Assembly (NCBI RefSeq): GCF_900107835.1
Contig: NZ_FNRG01000004.1
Coordinates: 152,772-216,771 of the forward strand
Reading direction: 5' to 3'
From: Oribacterium sp. KHPX15
Lineage (GTDB): Bacteria > Bacillota > Clostridia > Lachnospirales > Lachnospiraceae
DNA length: 64,000 bases
How positions within the stretch are numbered: position 1 is the stretch's first letter; each line of letters starts with the position of its first letter. This document shows positions 25,713-33,137 of the stretch, piece by piece. The notes below the pieces were generated by a model. It saw nothing but the letters and a program-made list of their open reading frames with translations. It did no database searches and had not been told where the DNA came from. Both the position numbers and the translations under genes were made by a program.

Positions 25713-27392
25713 ATGAAAAGAAATATCAGGAAAATGTCAGCTCTTGTCATTTCGGCAGCACTTTTGATGTCCGGATGCGGCGGAACGACAACTACTAACA
25801 GTTCTACCGAAGCACCGGCAGCAACTGCTGCGGAGACTACCGCTTCAGCTGAAACAAAAGAGGCGGAAACATTGGCCACAACTGAAGCTGCCAAGGAAAC
25901 TAATGCAGAAGCCGCTGAAGAAAGCGGTGAGGTGCAGCTCATAAATGCCGGAATAGAAACAAACTATGAAAGTATTTACTCGGATACTGACAGAAAATAT
26001 TTAGGCGGAGGCTACTATCCGGAAATAACTCTTGGATCCTATGTGAACGGAGAGTATGTTGAAGGTAACGAAAACCACCCTGAGCTTGTAAAAGCTATAG
26101 ACACCTATAATAAGAATACGGCCGAAAGCTTCAAGTCTGATATGGATTCTGCAAAAGAACTCGCAGATGAGGATCCCCGTTTTAAAGAAGAGGACAACGA
26201 AGGCTACTCATATTCTGTAGACATGGATGCTTCTATCGAACGCTCGGACTCAAACATTTTCAGTGTGTCCGCATCAAACTATTCTTTTTTGGGAGGTGCT
26301 CACGGCAACACCGTCATCACCGGATTTAATGTAGATCCCAAAACCGGCGAGGTGCTCAAGATTTCAGACGTTGTTACCGATAAAGACGCTTTCATTGACG
26401 CTGTTGATAAGCAGCTCCACGAAGAGTACCCTGACATCGAAGAAGGCCTCGTTGTAGAAGATCTCAAGACCGCCATCAGCGATTTGTATGACGGAAAAGA
26501 TGATATGAATCTTCAGTTCTACATGACACACGATGCACTGGTTACAGTATTTTCAGCTTATGACATCACAGCCTATGCCTACGGACCCGAGTTCGTTTCA
26601 CTGTATTATACTGACTCGGCTGACTTCCTTAATGAGAAGTATCTGAAGACCACCAAAGATTATGCTGCCGAGATTGGTTTGGATGCTCCTTTCTCATTTG
26701 AAACAGGAGATGGTACAAAGAAATCCATCACAGTTAATTACCTGGAGCCCATAGGAGATGATGAGTATGCTTCAGAGTACACACTTCGCATGAGCCTTGA
26801 TGGCAAGGAGTATACAGAGAAACTGGAAAGCATTTACGGTATGCGTGCTTATATCCTTGTAAAAGACGATAATGCTTACATCTATCTCGATATGAGCTCT
26901 GACAATGACTGGCATATCACACAGATTTATGACATTAACGGATCCGAGATCAAAAAGGTTGGTGATTTCACAGAAGAAGCTTTCTACGATGTAAAACCTA
27001 TAGATCCTTCTGATTTCATTATGTCCTCCAGAGGCGGTCTCTTAAGCACCTACGGTATATTCCGCCATTACGAAATGGACGCTGACGGAAAGCCTGTTCC
27101 TCTTACAAATGCCTGGTGGATCGGTCGTGATTTCGACCTCACCCTCAACCAGCCTCTTAAGCTCAGCGTGATGGATGAACTCACAGAGGACTGCAGCGAT
27201 AATGGTACCGAAACAGAGCTTCCTGAAAAAACAAAACTCATACTGATACGCACCAATGAACTTGACTGGGTTGATGCCCGTACACCGGACGGAAAGATTG
27301 CAAGAATCTATGTTGATACTTCCGACTGGCCCCGTAAGGTAGACGGCATCGAAATTGAGGAAGCTTTCTCAGGAATTGTGTTTGCGGGATAA
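25713..27392 (+). CDS. Lipoprotein with DUF3298-like domain
   Basis: 559 residues. Signal peptide with lipobox MSGC (Cys near residue 24), then a Thr/Ala/Glu linker to ~75. The region ~85-310 (YYPEITLGSYVNGEYVEGN, NYSFLGGAHGNTVITGFNVDPKTGEVLKISDV) looks like the DUF4163/DUF3298 pair found in RsiV-type and other secreted proteins. DUF3298-type domains in RsiV bind lysozyme, but whether this one does is unknown. The C-terminal ~200 residues are not recognised. ACGGAGG precedes the ATG. Monocistronic with a strong terminator. Confidence 0.88.
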   Translation: MKRNIRKMSALVISAALLMSGCGGTTTTNSSTEAPAATAAETTASAETKEAETLATTEAAKETNAEAAEESGEVQLINAGIETNYESIYSDTDRKYLGGGYYPEITLGSYVNGEYVEGNENHPELVKAIDTYNKNTAESFKSDMDSAKELADEDPRFKEEDNEGYSYSVDMDASIERSDSNIFSVSASNYSFLGGAHGNTVITGFNVDPKTGEVLKISDVVTDKDAFIDAVDKQLHEEYPDIEEGLVVEDLKTAISDLYDGKDDMNLQFYMTHDALVTVFSAYDITAYAYGPEFVSLYYTDSADFLNEKYLKTTKDYAAEIGLDAPFSFETGDGTKKSITVNYLEPIGDDEYASEYTLRMSLDGKEYTEKLESIYGMRAYILVKDDNAYIYLDMSSDNDWHITQIYDINGSEIKKVGDFTEEAFYDVKPIDPSDFIMSSRGGLLSTYGIFRHYEMDADGKPVPLTNAWWIGRDFDLTLNQPLKLSVMDELTEDCSDNGTETELPEKTKLILIRTNELDWVDARTPDGKIARIYVDTSDWPRKVDGIEIEEAFSGIVFAG

Positions 27393-27524
27393 ACATTATA
27401 TAAATCCATTTTTCACTCAACACAAGGGGCGCTGACCTGGCGGTCTGCGTCCTATATATATATCACTTAATAATAATGCTTTCATTGAAAAACCCACAAA
27501 AATGAAAATGATGAGATGAAAAAA

Positions 27525-27556
27525 GAACTCGGCTTTAAAAAGCCGGGTTCTTTTTT
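27525..27556. terminator. Bidirectional intrinsic terminator
   Basis: GAACTCGGCT / AGCCGGGTTC stem with T6 on the plus side and an A-rich flank that gives T-runs on the minus side. It serves the lipoprotein gene and the facing RHH gene. Confidence 0.88.
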
Positions 27557-27561
27557 GTTTT

Positions 27562-27777
27562 TCAGTTTTCTTCTATTTCGCAATTTGCACAGGCATACTC
27601 CAGGAACATGGATATCAGTTCATTTCTGCTATAGCCTGCCTGATCTGAAATTCTTGTAAGGTTCTCATAGAGTTCTTCCCTCAAGCGTATAGAAAACACC
27701 TTGTAACCATCGTCACCTTTAGCTTTTGCTTTGGATTTTATAATAAGTTTATTATTTGTGATTGATATTCCTGCCAT
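27562..27777 (-). CDS. Ribbon-helix-helix (Arc/CopG-like) protein
   Basis: 71 residues. The C-terminal two thirds form an RHH fold: strand YKVFSIRLRE, helix ELYENLTRISDQAGY, turn SRN, helix ELISMFLEYA. RHH dimers bind DNA with the strand. The start at 27777 follows AAAGGAG by 8 nt; an upstream in-frame ATG at 27837 has none. No toxin is adjacent, so this is not an obvious antitoxin. A decayed second copy lies 1.3 kb away (29031-29142), and a set of ATGTTA half-sites sits in its own upstream region. Confidence 0.85.
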   Translation of the reverse strand: MAGISITNNKLIIKSKAKAKGDDGYKVFSIRLREELYENLTRISDQAGYSRNELISMFLEYACANCEIEEN

Positions 27778-27853
27778 GACATTAACTCCTTTTAACAGGA
27801 ATTTTAAACTTAAAAGGCAATGTGTTGATATGCTCATATAACTTATATTTAAT

Positions 27854-27883
27854 ATGTTATTGTCGATGTTATATTAGTAACAT
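27854..27883. promoter_or_regulatory. Possible RHH operator
   Basis: ATGTTA at 27854 and 27866 and the inverse TAACAT at 27878, each 12 bp apart and so about one helical turn. RHH proteins often bind such spaced short half-sites. Autoregulation of the 27562-27777 gene and/or control of the divergent 28008 gene is an inference. Confidence 0.4.
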
Positions 27884-28007
27884 ATATTATGTTTGTTGCC
27901 GTGGATATTATAAAGGAGCTCTAATCGTGTTTACACTAAACAACATTATATGTTTAGTGATATTTCTGAAGGTTTTGTAGGAGCCAAAATAGAGCATTAG
28001 AGGAGCT

Positions 28008-28943
28008 ATGGAAAATACAACTTTCAAAGAAAAGAATAGTAATGGGTGTTTAACTGTATGTTTAAAAGTATGTTCATTAATTATTAATATTTTTCTTATT
28101 GTTATTATCTTATATGTATTTAGAACATTTGAAAACAAAAATGCAGCGATTCAATCTATTAAAAATAGTGTGTTCGATTATTATGATGAAACTAAATCTA
28201 TAGGTTCTGTCTTAGATTCAACTATGTTTGAAACTAAGTGGGATTACCGTCATGATCAAGATAAAAAAGTAACCTTTGTTTACTTTACCGGTACTGATCC
28301 CAAAAGGAGAAAATGGAAAATTACTTTTAAGATTAAAGATGATAGTGACTATTTGAAAATGAGTGAGCTCACATGTGACGGTTATAAATTTTCGTCACTT
28401 ACTGAAAATTCCAAGTTCTCGACACTCATTCAAGCTATTTACGATGATAACTTTGATTTTGATCCGAAGGCAATAAAAAAGGGTATTCAGAACGAGGTTG
28501 TTGCAGAGGAGCAAACAGAAGATATTGAGGCTAAAACAAAAGAAAGCGAGGGCATGGAAGTATATTTCGGGGGCACATATTATGTTGTTCCTGCATATTC
28601 AAATGAATCTGAGGATACATACAAAAAATCTTGTAACTATCTTGATAATTATAATAATTTCTTGCGATATACTGAAGAACGCAAAGATAAACGTTATCGT
28701 ATAAATTGTGTGGTATCGTCAGTCAATAGAAAAGGGAAAAATAATTCCTTTGATATATATTATTGCCTTGAAGATGACTATTTTGGGTATTTCTATGTCA
28801 TAGACTATCGAAATACCGATACAACAAGAATCCTTGAAGGTGATTATATTACATTATACGGAGAATTTATTGGTTTTACGCCAGAGCCGGAACATCCATT
28901 ATTCGCAATGAAATACGCAGATATCTCTGGAATACAACACTGA
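28008..28943 (+). CDS. Single-pass membrane protein of unknown function
   Basis: 311 residues, not recognised. A Cys-containing hydrophobic segment (~16-41) forms a TM helix; the rest is probably extracellular. One domain (45-160) has repeated beta strands; an acidic linker follows; the C-terminal ~110 residues (RYRINCVVSSVNRKGKNNSFDIYYCLED..LEGDYITLYGEFIGF) have the look of an OB-fold module as in tRNA_anti-like domains. GAGGAG precedes the ATG. Codon use is strongly A/T-biased compared with the core genes. It is flanked by the RHH gene and its decayed copy in the same orientation. Confidence 0.78.
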   Translation: MENTTFKEKNSNGCLTVCLKVCSLIINIFLIVIILYVFRTFENKNAAIQSIKNSVFDYYDETKSIGSVLDSTMFETKWDYRHDQDKKVTFVYFTGTDPKRRKWKITFKIKDDSDYLKMSELTCDGYKFSSLTENSKFSTLIQAIYDDNFDFDPKAIKKGIQNEVVAEEQTEDIEAKTKESEGMEVYFGGTYYVVPAYSNESEDTYKKSCNYLDNYNNFLRYTEERKDKRYRINCVVSSVNRKGKNNSFDIYYCLEDDYFGYFYVIDYRNTDTTRILEGDYITLYGEFIGFTPEPEHPLFAMKYADISGIQH

Positions 28944-29030
28944 TGCAGAATCGTCTTACGAGTTTAAAACGTAGCATGGAATCCGGATGATGGTGCAAGA
29001 AGCTTACTTACACTCGTATTGAAATATATG

Positions 29031-29142
29031 CAAGACATGGATGTCAGTTCATTTCTACTGGTGACTGCCTAATCTGAAATTCTTGTAAGATTCTCTTATA
29101 GTTCTTCTCTTAAGCATATAAAAAACACCTTATCACCATCTT
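29031..29142 (-). pseudogene. Decayed copy of the RHH gene
   Basis: Read on the minus strand the frame gives DGDKVFFICLREEL, stop, ENLTRISD, stop, AVTSRNELTSMS. This aligns without frameshift to residues of the intact RHH protein at 27562-27777. Two nonsense changes (Tyr TAT to TAA, Gln CAG to TAG) kill it, and both ends are missing. Nucleotide identity across the block is high, so the duplication is fairly recent. Confidence 0.88.
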
Positions 29143-29186
29143 CGTTTTTTCAGATTTCATATGTAAAGATCAAAAGGAGGCTTACC

Positions 29187-30737
29187 ATGTTCTGTACAAA
29201 ATGTGGCGCAGAGATCCCTGATAGTGCACAATTTTGTCCCCATTGTGGATTCAAAATTATCAACTTAGACAATATAAAAAAAGAAATTTCGGATCAGTCA
29301 AATATCACTCAGACCAGTGGTTCAGGAATTACTGATAATGAAGTTTCTCTTGATGAATTAAAACCAGTAATAGGGAAAAATATTGATTATTATATAGAAC
29401 AATTTGATAGGATACAAAAAAGCGGAAAAGCCGGATTTAATTTTTCAGCTTTTCAGTATAGTATTTTTTTATTTCCTTATCGAAAATGCTACAAACTATT
29501 TGTATTTTCTGTATTGTCACTGATGCCGTTTATTTGTGGCTGTATTTTGATAATTCTAGGTCCATTCTATGAGTTAGAATACTTTTCTATAATAGGCGTT
29601 ATATTATTTTTGCTAGGATTACTTTGGTGGGCCATTGCTTCAATTTGGTTTGGTATCGTTTTTAATAAAAAATATTATCAACATTGCATAAAGGTACTTT
29701 CCTTGGGAGATACAAAAAACTATGGCACTTCAATAACTAATACTTCCTACTCGTTCGTATTATTGTTTCTGATAATATGCATTTGTAATTTTTTTAGAAA
29801 TGATCCAAATGTTTTTGGTTATTATCAAAAATCTAATACAACTACTAAATCGAAAAATGAAACTTCCGTCGCTCAACCAACATCAACCGAAAGCATATCT
29901 TCAACTGATGAGTCTCCGGATAACTTAAAATCCGATTGGCTTTCATCATTTGATGATCGTATAGATTTAGTTCGTAATGGTTCCCCGATATGGCTTAGAG
30001 ATATTACATATGACGAAGCTTACGGGCATTTCTATTCTAATCCCAGATGGAGAGCATTTGATTCAACCGAAGGTAAAAGTATAGTTGAGTTTAGTGGTGA
30101 CTGTGCTTATAATGATGAACCCGCCGAAGTATACATCCAATTTGAATTATTTGATGATGACACGTTCAGTTTTTCATATTGCTCCCTTGCTCAGAATGAC
30201 AAAGAAGTAAACTGTGATTCATCAATAATTGTGCAACTGATGTATAATCCCTTTGAATCCTATTCAAATGACGTTTTAGGCAAAGAGATTGATGAATCCA
30301 CTCAGGAAATGATCGTATCAACGTATTATGAATTATTGGCTCAAGAGACTTACAACGAAGATTCATCAAGCACAAATGACTTAAATGCTTCCGAAATGAA
30401 TGATCCTGTCGGAATATATGTTGGAGATGACGGTGTTATGATGATATATGACGAAGACGGACCATTGGTCGGTTATGTTGAAATATCTGAAAATTATTAT
30501 GGAACCTATGATGTCTCGGTAGTGGACAGCTATAAAGGCGCTCCTTTTGGAAATGTAGATTCTATTTACGCAAATACCCCGTTTTATATTACTGATTACT
30601 ACAAGGGCCATGCAGATACTCGCACACTGATATTTGACGGCTATGACACGTTATATGTAACGGATGAACATCAGGATACAGTAGTTTATCACAGAATAAC
30701 CGATGACATAAAAAACCATATAAATTATAACTATTAA
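29187..30737 (+). CDS. Zinc-ribbon polytopic membrane protein
   Basis: 516 residues, unknown function. N-terminal zinc ribbon (CTKCG..CPHCG, Cys at 3, 6, 17, 20). Cytoplasmic linker to ~90, about three TM helices (~105-180 and ~192-210), a Ser/Thr linker, then ~270 extracellular residues with two beta-rich domains. The second (DPVGIYVGDDGVMMIYDEDGPLVGYVEI) looks like a small repeat-type beta domain. AAAGGAGG precedes the ATG. AT-rich codon use unlike the flanking core genes. The next gene, 32 nt away, encodes another zinc-ribbon membrane protein; they are probably co-transcribed. Confidence 0.82.
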   Translation: MFCTKCGAEIPDSAQFCPHCGFKIINLDNIKKEISDQSNITQTSGSGITDNEVSLDELKPVIGKNIDYYIEQFDRIQKSGKAGFNFSAFQYSIFLFPYRKCYKLFVFSVLSLMPFICGCILIILGPFYELEYFSIIGVILFLLGLLWWAIASIWFGIVFNKKYYQHCIKVLSLGDTKNYGTSITNTSYSFVLLFLIICICNFFRNDPNVFGYYQKSNTTTKSKNETSVAQPTSTESISSTDESPDNLKSDWLSSFDDRIDLVRNGSPIWLRDITYDEAYGHFYSNPRWRAFDSTEGKSIVEFSGDCAYNDEPAEVYIQFELFDDDTFSFSYCSLAQNDKEVNCDSSIIVQLMYNPFESYSNDVLGKEIDESTQEMIVSTYYELLAQETYNEDSSSTNDLNASEMNDPVGIYVGDDGVMMIYDEDGPLVGYVEISENYYGTYDVSVVDSYKGAPFGNVDSIYANTPFYITDYYKGHADTRTLIFDGYDTLYVTDEHQDTVVYHRITDDIKNHINYNY

Positions 30738-30769
30738 AATGTGAATTCCCTAAGGAAAAGGAGGAAAAA

Positions 30770-31327
30770 ATGTTTTGTCCTAAATGTGGTAAGAAGGTTA
30801 ATGATGGTGCTATGTTCTGTCCAGATTGTGGAAGTCCCATAAGTGGTTCTTCCGGAATGAATGAATGGCAAAATCCGAATAATCAAAGTTCACTAAAAAA
30901 TTCCGCTTCAAGTGGACTGGATTTAAAACATGTGGATACTATTTTATCTATTGCAGGAGCGTTATCTTGGATATTATCATGCTTTTTACCATATGTTTCT
31001 GCAAGTGTTTTTGGGTATGAACAGTCACAAACTCTTATAAACGGAGGAGATGGTTGGTTTTTTATTGTAATCTCTGCCGCTATACTAATTGTTTTGCATT
31101 TACATAAGTATATAGTTTTCTATGTATTAGCCGGTTTGGGCGTAGCGCTTAATATTTTTGAAGTAACACATACATCGAACATTTTAGCGGAAGCTGATAT
31201 TTACTCTGGTTTTATACACAAAGGTTCTGGTTATTATATTTTGATCTTGGGATCAATTCTTCTTGTTGCCGGAGTTGTGTTGACTTTTTTGAGAAAAAAG
31301 AACGAGCAGAATAACCAATGGACATGA
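30770..31327 (+). CDS. Small zinc-ribbon membrane protein
   Basis: 185 residues. The N-terminal zinc ribbon (CPKCG..CPDCG) and a polar linker to ~50 are followed by four hydrophobic segments (~58-80, 95-112, 117-133, 158-175), ending in a basic tail. No catalytic motif. AAAAGGAGG precedes the ATG. Forms a two-gene unit with the preceding zinc-ribbon gene, closed by a strong hairpin. Function unknown. Confidence 0.83.
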   Translation: MFCPKCGKKVNDGAMFCPDCGSPISGSSGMNEWQNPNNQSSLKNSASSGLDLKHVDTILSIAGALSWILSCFLPYVSASVFGYEQSQTLINGGDGWFFIVISAAILIVLHLHKYIVFYVLAGLGVALNIFEVTHTSNILAEADIYSGFIHKGSGYYILILGSILLVAGVVLTFLRKKNEQNNQWT

Positions 31328-31358
31328 CAAACCATATAAATTATAGCTTTTAAAAACA

Positions 31359-31389
31359 GCGCCGATGTGGCTTAAAACCACATCGGCGC
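31359..31389 (+). terminator. Intrinsic terminator
   Basis: 12-bp perfect stem (GCGCCGATGTGG / CCACATCGGCGC) with a 7-nt loop; the following tract is only moderately T-rich. Confidence 0.75.
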
Positions 31390-31427
31390 CTTCATTATCT
31401 TTACGTTTTATCATCAGTCATCAATCA

Positions 31428-31456
31428 TTGACACACGAATATATGTTTGTTAAAAT
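31428..31456 (+). promoter_or_regulatory. Promoter of toxin mRNA
   Basis: TTGACA (31428-31433), 17 bp, TAAAAT (31451-31456). Predicted start ~31463, giving a ~78-nt structured leader. Confidence 0.82.
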
Positions 31457-31491
31457 CCAAGCAGTGCTACCAGTAACTACGGTAGGCGGTT

Positions 31492-31538
31492 AGCCCTCTA
31501 TTTGGAGGGATTTGTAAGACCCTCCGGAAAGGAGGGCT
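31492..31538 (+). promoter_or_regulatory. SD-sequestering leader hairpins
   Basis: CCCTCC (31520-31525) pairs with GGAGGG (31531-31536), burying the AAAGGAGG ribosome site; an upstream CCCTC/GAGGG hairpin (31494-31509) precedes it. AGCCCTC (31492-31498) can alternatively pair with GAGGGCT (31532-31538). This would hold toxin translation low. Confidence 0.75.
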
Positions 31539-31540
31539 CC

Positions 31541-31657
31541 ATGGTTACATACGGAGATTTATTCCAACTTGGAATTCTGATATTTGCGATCATTGGTCTC
31601 GTTTATGAGATAACAAAAAATAACCACCAGTCCCAACTGAACGGTTATTTTTGTTAA
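31541..31657 (+). CDS. Holin-like type I toxin peptide
   Basis: 38-residue peptide: short polar N-terminus, one TM helix (LGILIFAIIGLVYEI), then a polar/basic tail. This is the pattern of the putative holin-like toxin family of Firmicutes, whose overproduction damages the membrane. AAAGGAGG is 5-6 nt before the ATG but inside a hairpin. The gene has its own promoter, an opposing antisense RNA and a bidirectional terminator in its last codons. Too short for ordinary gene calling. Confidence 0.82.
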   Translation: MVTYGDLFQLGILIFAIIGLVYEITKNNHQSQLNGYFC

Positions 31658-31700
31658 ATAAAGCTTAGGGCTAACCGTCTATCGGTAGCACTTCTTTTCA
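31610..31700 (-). ncRNA. Antisense RNA antitoxin (predicted)
   Basis: A minus-strand promoter lies just right of it. From a start at ~31700 the RNA would run ~90 nt into the toxin gene's 3' end and stop at a stem AAAAATAACC/GGTTATTTTT with a T-run on this strand. It is complementary to the last ~45 nt of toxin coding sequence and the 3' UTR, the usual geometry of a type I antitoxin. Confidence 0.72.
31615..31653. terminator. Shared bidirectional terminator of toxin mRNA and antisense RNA
   Basis: AAAAATAACC (31616-31625) pairs with GGTTATTTTT (31643-31652). A-run and T-run flanks make it work on both strands. It lies inside the last codons of the toxin. Confidence 0.78.
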
Positions 31701-31706
31701 ATTAAT

Positions 31707-31735
31707 ATATTAACATCGCTGTATATCTTAGTCAA
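31707..31735 (-). promoter_or_regulatory. Promoter of antisense RNA
   Basis: On the minus strand: TTGACT (31735-31730), 17 bp, TAATAT (31712-31707). Confidence 0.82.
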
Positions 31736-31766
31736 TACAGCGTCAAACCACAGGAGATATCAAATT

Positions 31767-32567
31767 ATGAAAACAGCTATCGTAACCGGCGCTTCCCGGG
31801 GAGTGGGGAAGGCTACGGCAGAAATATTGGCACAAAAGGGCTACAGGCTCATCATAAACTGCCGTTCAAATTTTGATCTTCTGGAGGAAGTGGCGGAGAA
31901 GTTAAGAATCTGCACTGAAGTCAAAACCGTTCACGGTGCCATCACGAATGAAGTTTTGAAATCGGCACTAAAGATTGATCTTGATTCCGCCATGCCGGTT
32001 CTTACGGAAGATGATATCGCAAACAGCCTTGACGAAGTTACCTCAGGCAATGATTCAAATCAATCCGAAAACACTAACGAAATCCTGCTTGTGAACAACG
32101 CCGGCATTTCCACCTTCAATCTCTGTCAGGATGTTACCGACGATGAGTTCAGTAACATGCTTAGTTCCAATGTCTCCGATATGTTCAAGCTCACCCGCTC
32201 AGTGATTCCTTACATGCTGAAAACCGGGTGCGGCCGCATCCTGAATGTTTCCTCAGTCTGGGGAGTCTCAGGGGCCTCCATGGAATCGGTTTACAGCCTG
32301 ACTAAAGGGGCTGTCAATGCCTTCACCAGGGCGCTCGGCAAGGAGCTGGCACCAAATCATATTCCGGTTAATGCTGTGGCCATCGGCTGCGTCGACACAG
32401 ACATGAACGGTTGGATGTCTCCGGAAGACAGAGCTGCAGTGGAAGATGAAATCCCTTATGGTCGCATGGCGACACCGGAGGAAGTGGGAGAGTTCATTTA
32501 CCTTCTCGCTCAGGCACCACGGTATCTCACTGCTCAGGTTATACAGTTTGACGGTGGTTGGATTTGA
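31767..32567 (+). CDS. SDR-family oxidoreductase
   Basis: 266-residue short-chain dehydrogenase of the FabG-like type. Cofactor motif TGASRGVGKA (residues 7-16), NNAG (near 110), catalytic Ser in NVSSVWG and the YSLTK Tyr/Lys pair, then a C-terminal TAQVIQFDGGW. Between the second and fourth strands (residues ~65-105) there is a longer, acidic and Asn-rich segment (KIDLDSAMPVLTEDD..NDSNQSENTNE) instead of the usual short helix. AGGAG precedes the ATG. Substrate unknown; it stands alone downstream of the toxin locus. Confidence 0.93.
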   Translation: MKTAIVTGASRGVGKATAEILAQKGYRLIINCRSNFDLLEEVAEKLRICTEVKTVHGAITNEVLKSALKIDLDSAMPVLTEDDIANSLDEVTSGNDSNQSENTNEILLVNNAGISTFNLCQDVTDDEFSNMLSSNVSDMFKLTRSVIPYMLKTGCGRILNVSSVWGVSGASMESVYSLTKGAVNAFTRALGKELAPNHIPVNAVAIGCVDTDMNGWMSPEDRAAVEDEIPYGRMATPEEVGEFIYLLAQAPRYLTAQVIQFDGGWI

Positions 32568-32578
32568 ACCCTTCATTT

Positions 32579-32980
32579 GTAACAGTTCAGCCGGTGGACC
32601 AGGCTTTTGCTTGACTCATAATCTGCTTTACGGGGATATGAGTCATGTAGAATCGGATTTGGCATTGACTCATATTCGGTGTTTTGGTGATATGGGTCAT
32701 GTAGAATCGGACTTGGCATTGACTCATATCTGGTGTTTTGGTGATATGGGTCATGTAGAACCGGACTTAGCATTGACTCATATCTGGTGTTTTGGTGATA
32801 TGGGTCATGTAGAATCGGACTTATCATTGACTCATATCTAGTGTTTTGGTGATATGGGTCATGTAGAACCGGACTTGGCATTGACTCATTTCCGGATTTT
32901 AGTGTCTTGGGTCATGAAGCAGCAGAACTTGAAAAACTACTCCTCATTCACACACCATGTTCCACAGGCTGAACTGTTAC
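32579..32980. mobile_element. 402-bp element with 20-bp terminal inverted repeats
   Basis: Left end 32579-32598 and right end 32961-32980 are inverted repeats identical at 19 of 20 bases (GTAACAGTTCAGCCGGTGGA on the left). Inside are five 54-bp repeats and a diverged remnant. No transposase is encoded. Matching end sequences recur at 14106-14130 and 21869-21893. It looks like a non-autonomous, MITE-like element; no clear target duplication is seen. Confidence 0.7.
32613..32921 (+). repeat. Tandem 54-bp hairpin repeats (5.7 copies)
   Basis: Units begin at 32613, 32667, 32721, 32775 and 32829, with a diverged partial at 32883, all exactly 54 bp. Each unit holds GACTCATATC, a ~12-nt loop and GATATGGGTC, an 10-11-bp hairpin with one G-T pair, then a ~20-nt GTAGAA(T/C)CGGACTT spacer. 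Differences between units are few. Since 54 is a multiple of 3 the array is open in several frames, but no ribosome site supports translation. Confidence 0.93.
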
Positions 32981-33137
32981 CTGTTTTGTAATCTTTATGA
33001 AACTTTAAGGCTTTATCACTTGCCGAAGTAATCTTTAAAGAGTATAACTTCACATTGTGAATATTTGTTTTCCAAAAGATTCAAATACCGTTGATATATA
33101 TACGCCATCATTTCCGGATGGCAGAGTGAGGTCAAGT

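Larger units (their letters stand above)
31464..31691. repeat. Inverted repeat bracketing the toxin locus
   Basis: Left: GTGCTACC (31464-31471) and GGTTAGCCCT (31488-31497). Right: AGGGCTAACC (31667-31676) and GGTAGCAC (31684-31691). The toxin mRNA and the opposing RNA would therefore begin with near-identical 5' sequences; if the mRNA read through, its 5' and 3' ends could pair. Confidence 0.85.

Noticed and set aside
27562..27777. RHH protein as antitoxin of a type II toxin-antitoxin pair
   Set aside because: No small toxin gene overlaps or adjoins it; the next genes are a 559-residue lipoprotein and a divergent 311-residue membrane protein.
32446..32881. Open frames through the 54-bp array encoding repeated 18-residue peptides on both strands
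   Set aside because: The unit length is a multiple of 3, so frames stay open by chance. No ribosome site precedes a start codon, and the plus-strand frame begins inside the SDR gene.
32613..32921. The 54-bp array as a CRISPR array
   Set aside because: The whole 54-bp unit repeats, including the part that would be spacer; there are no unique spacers and no cas genes nearby.
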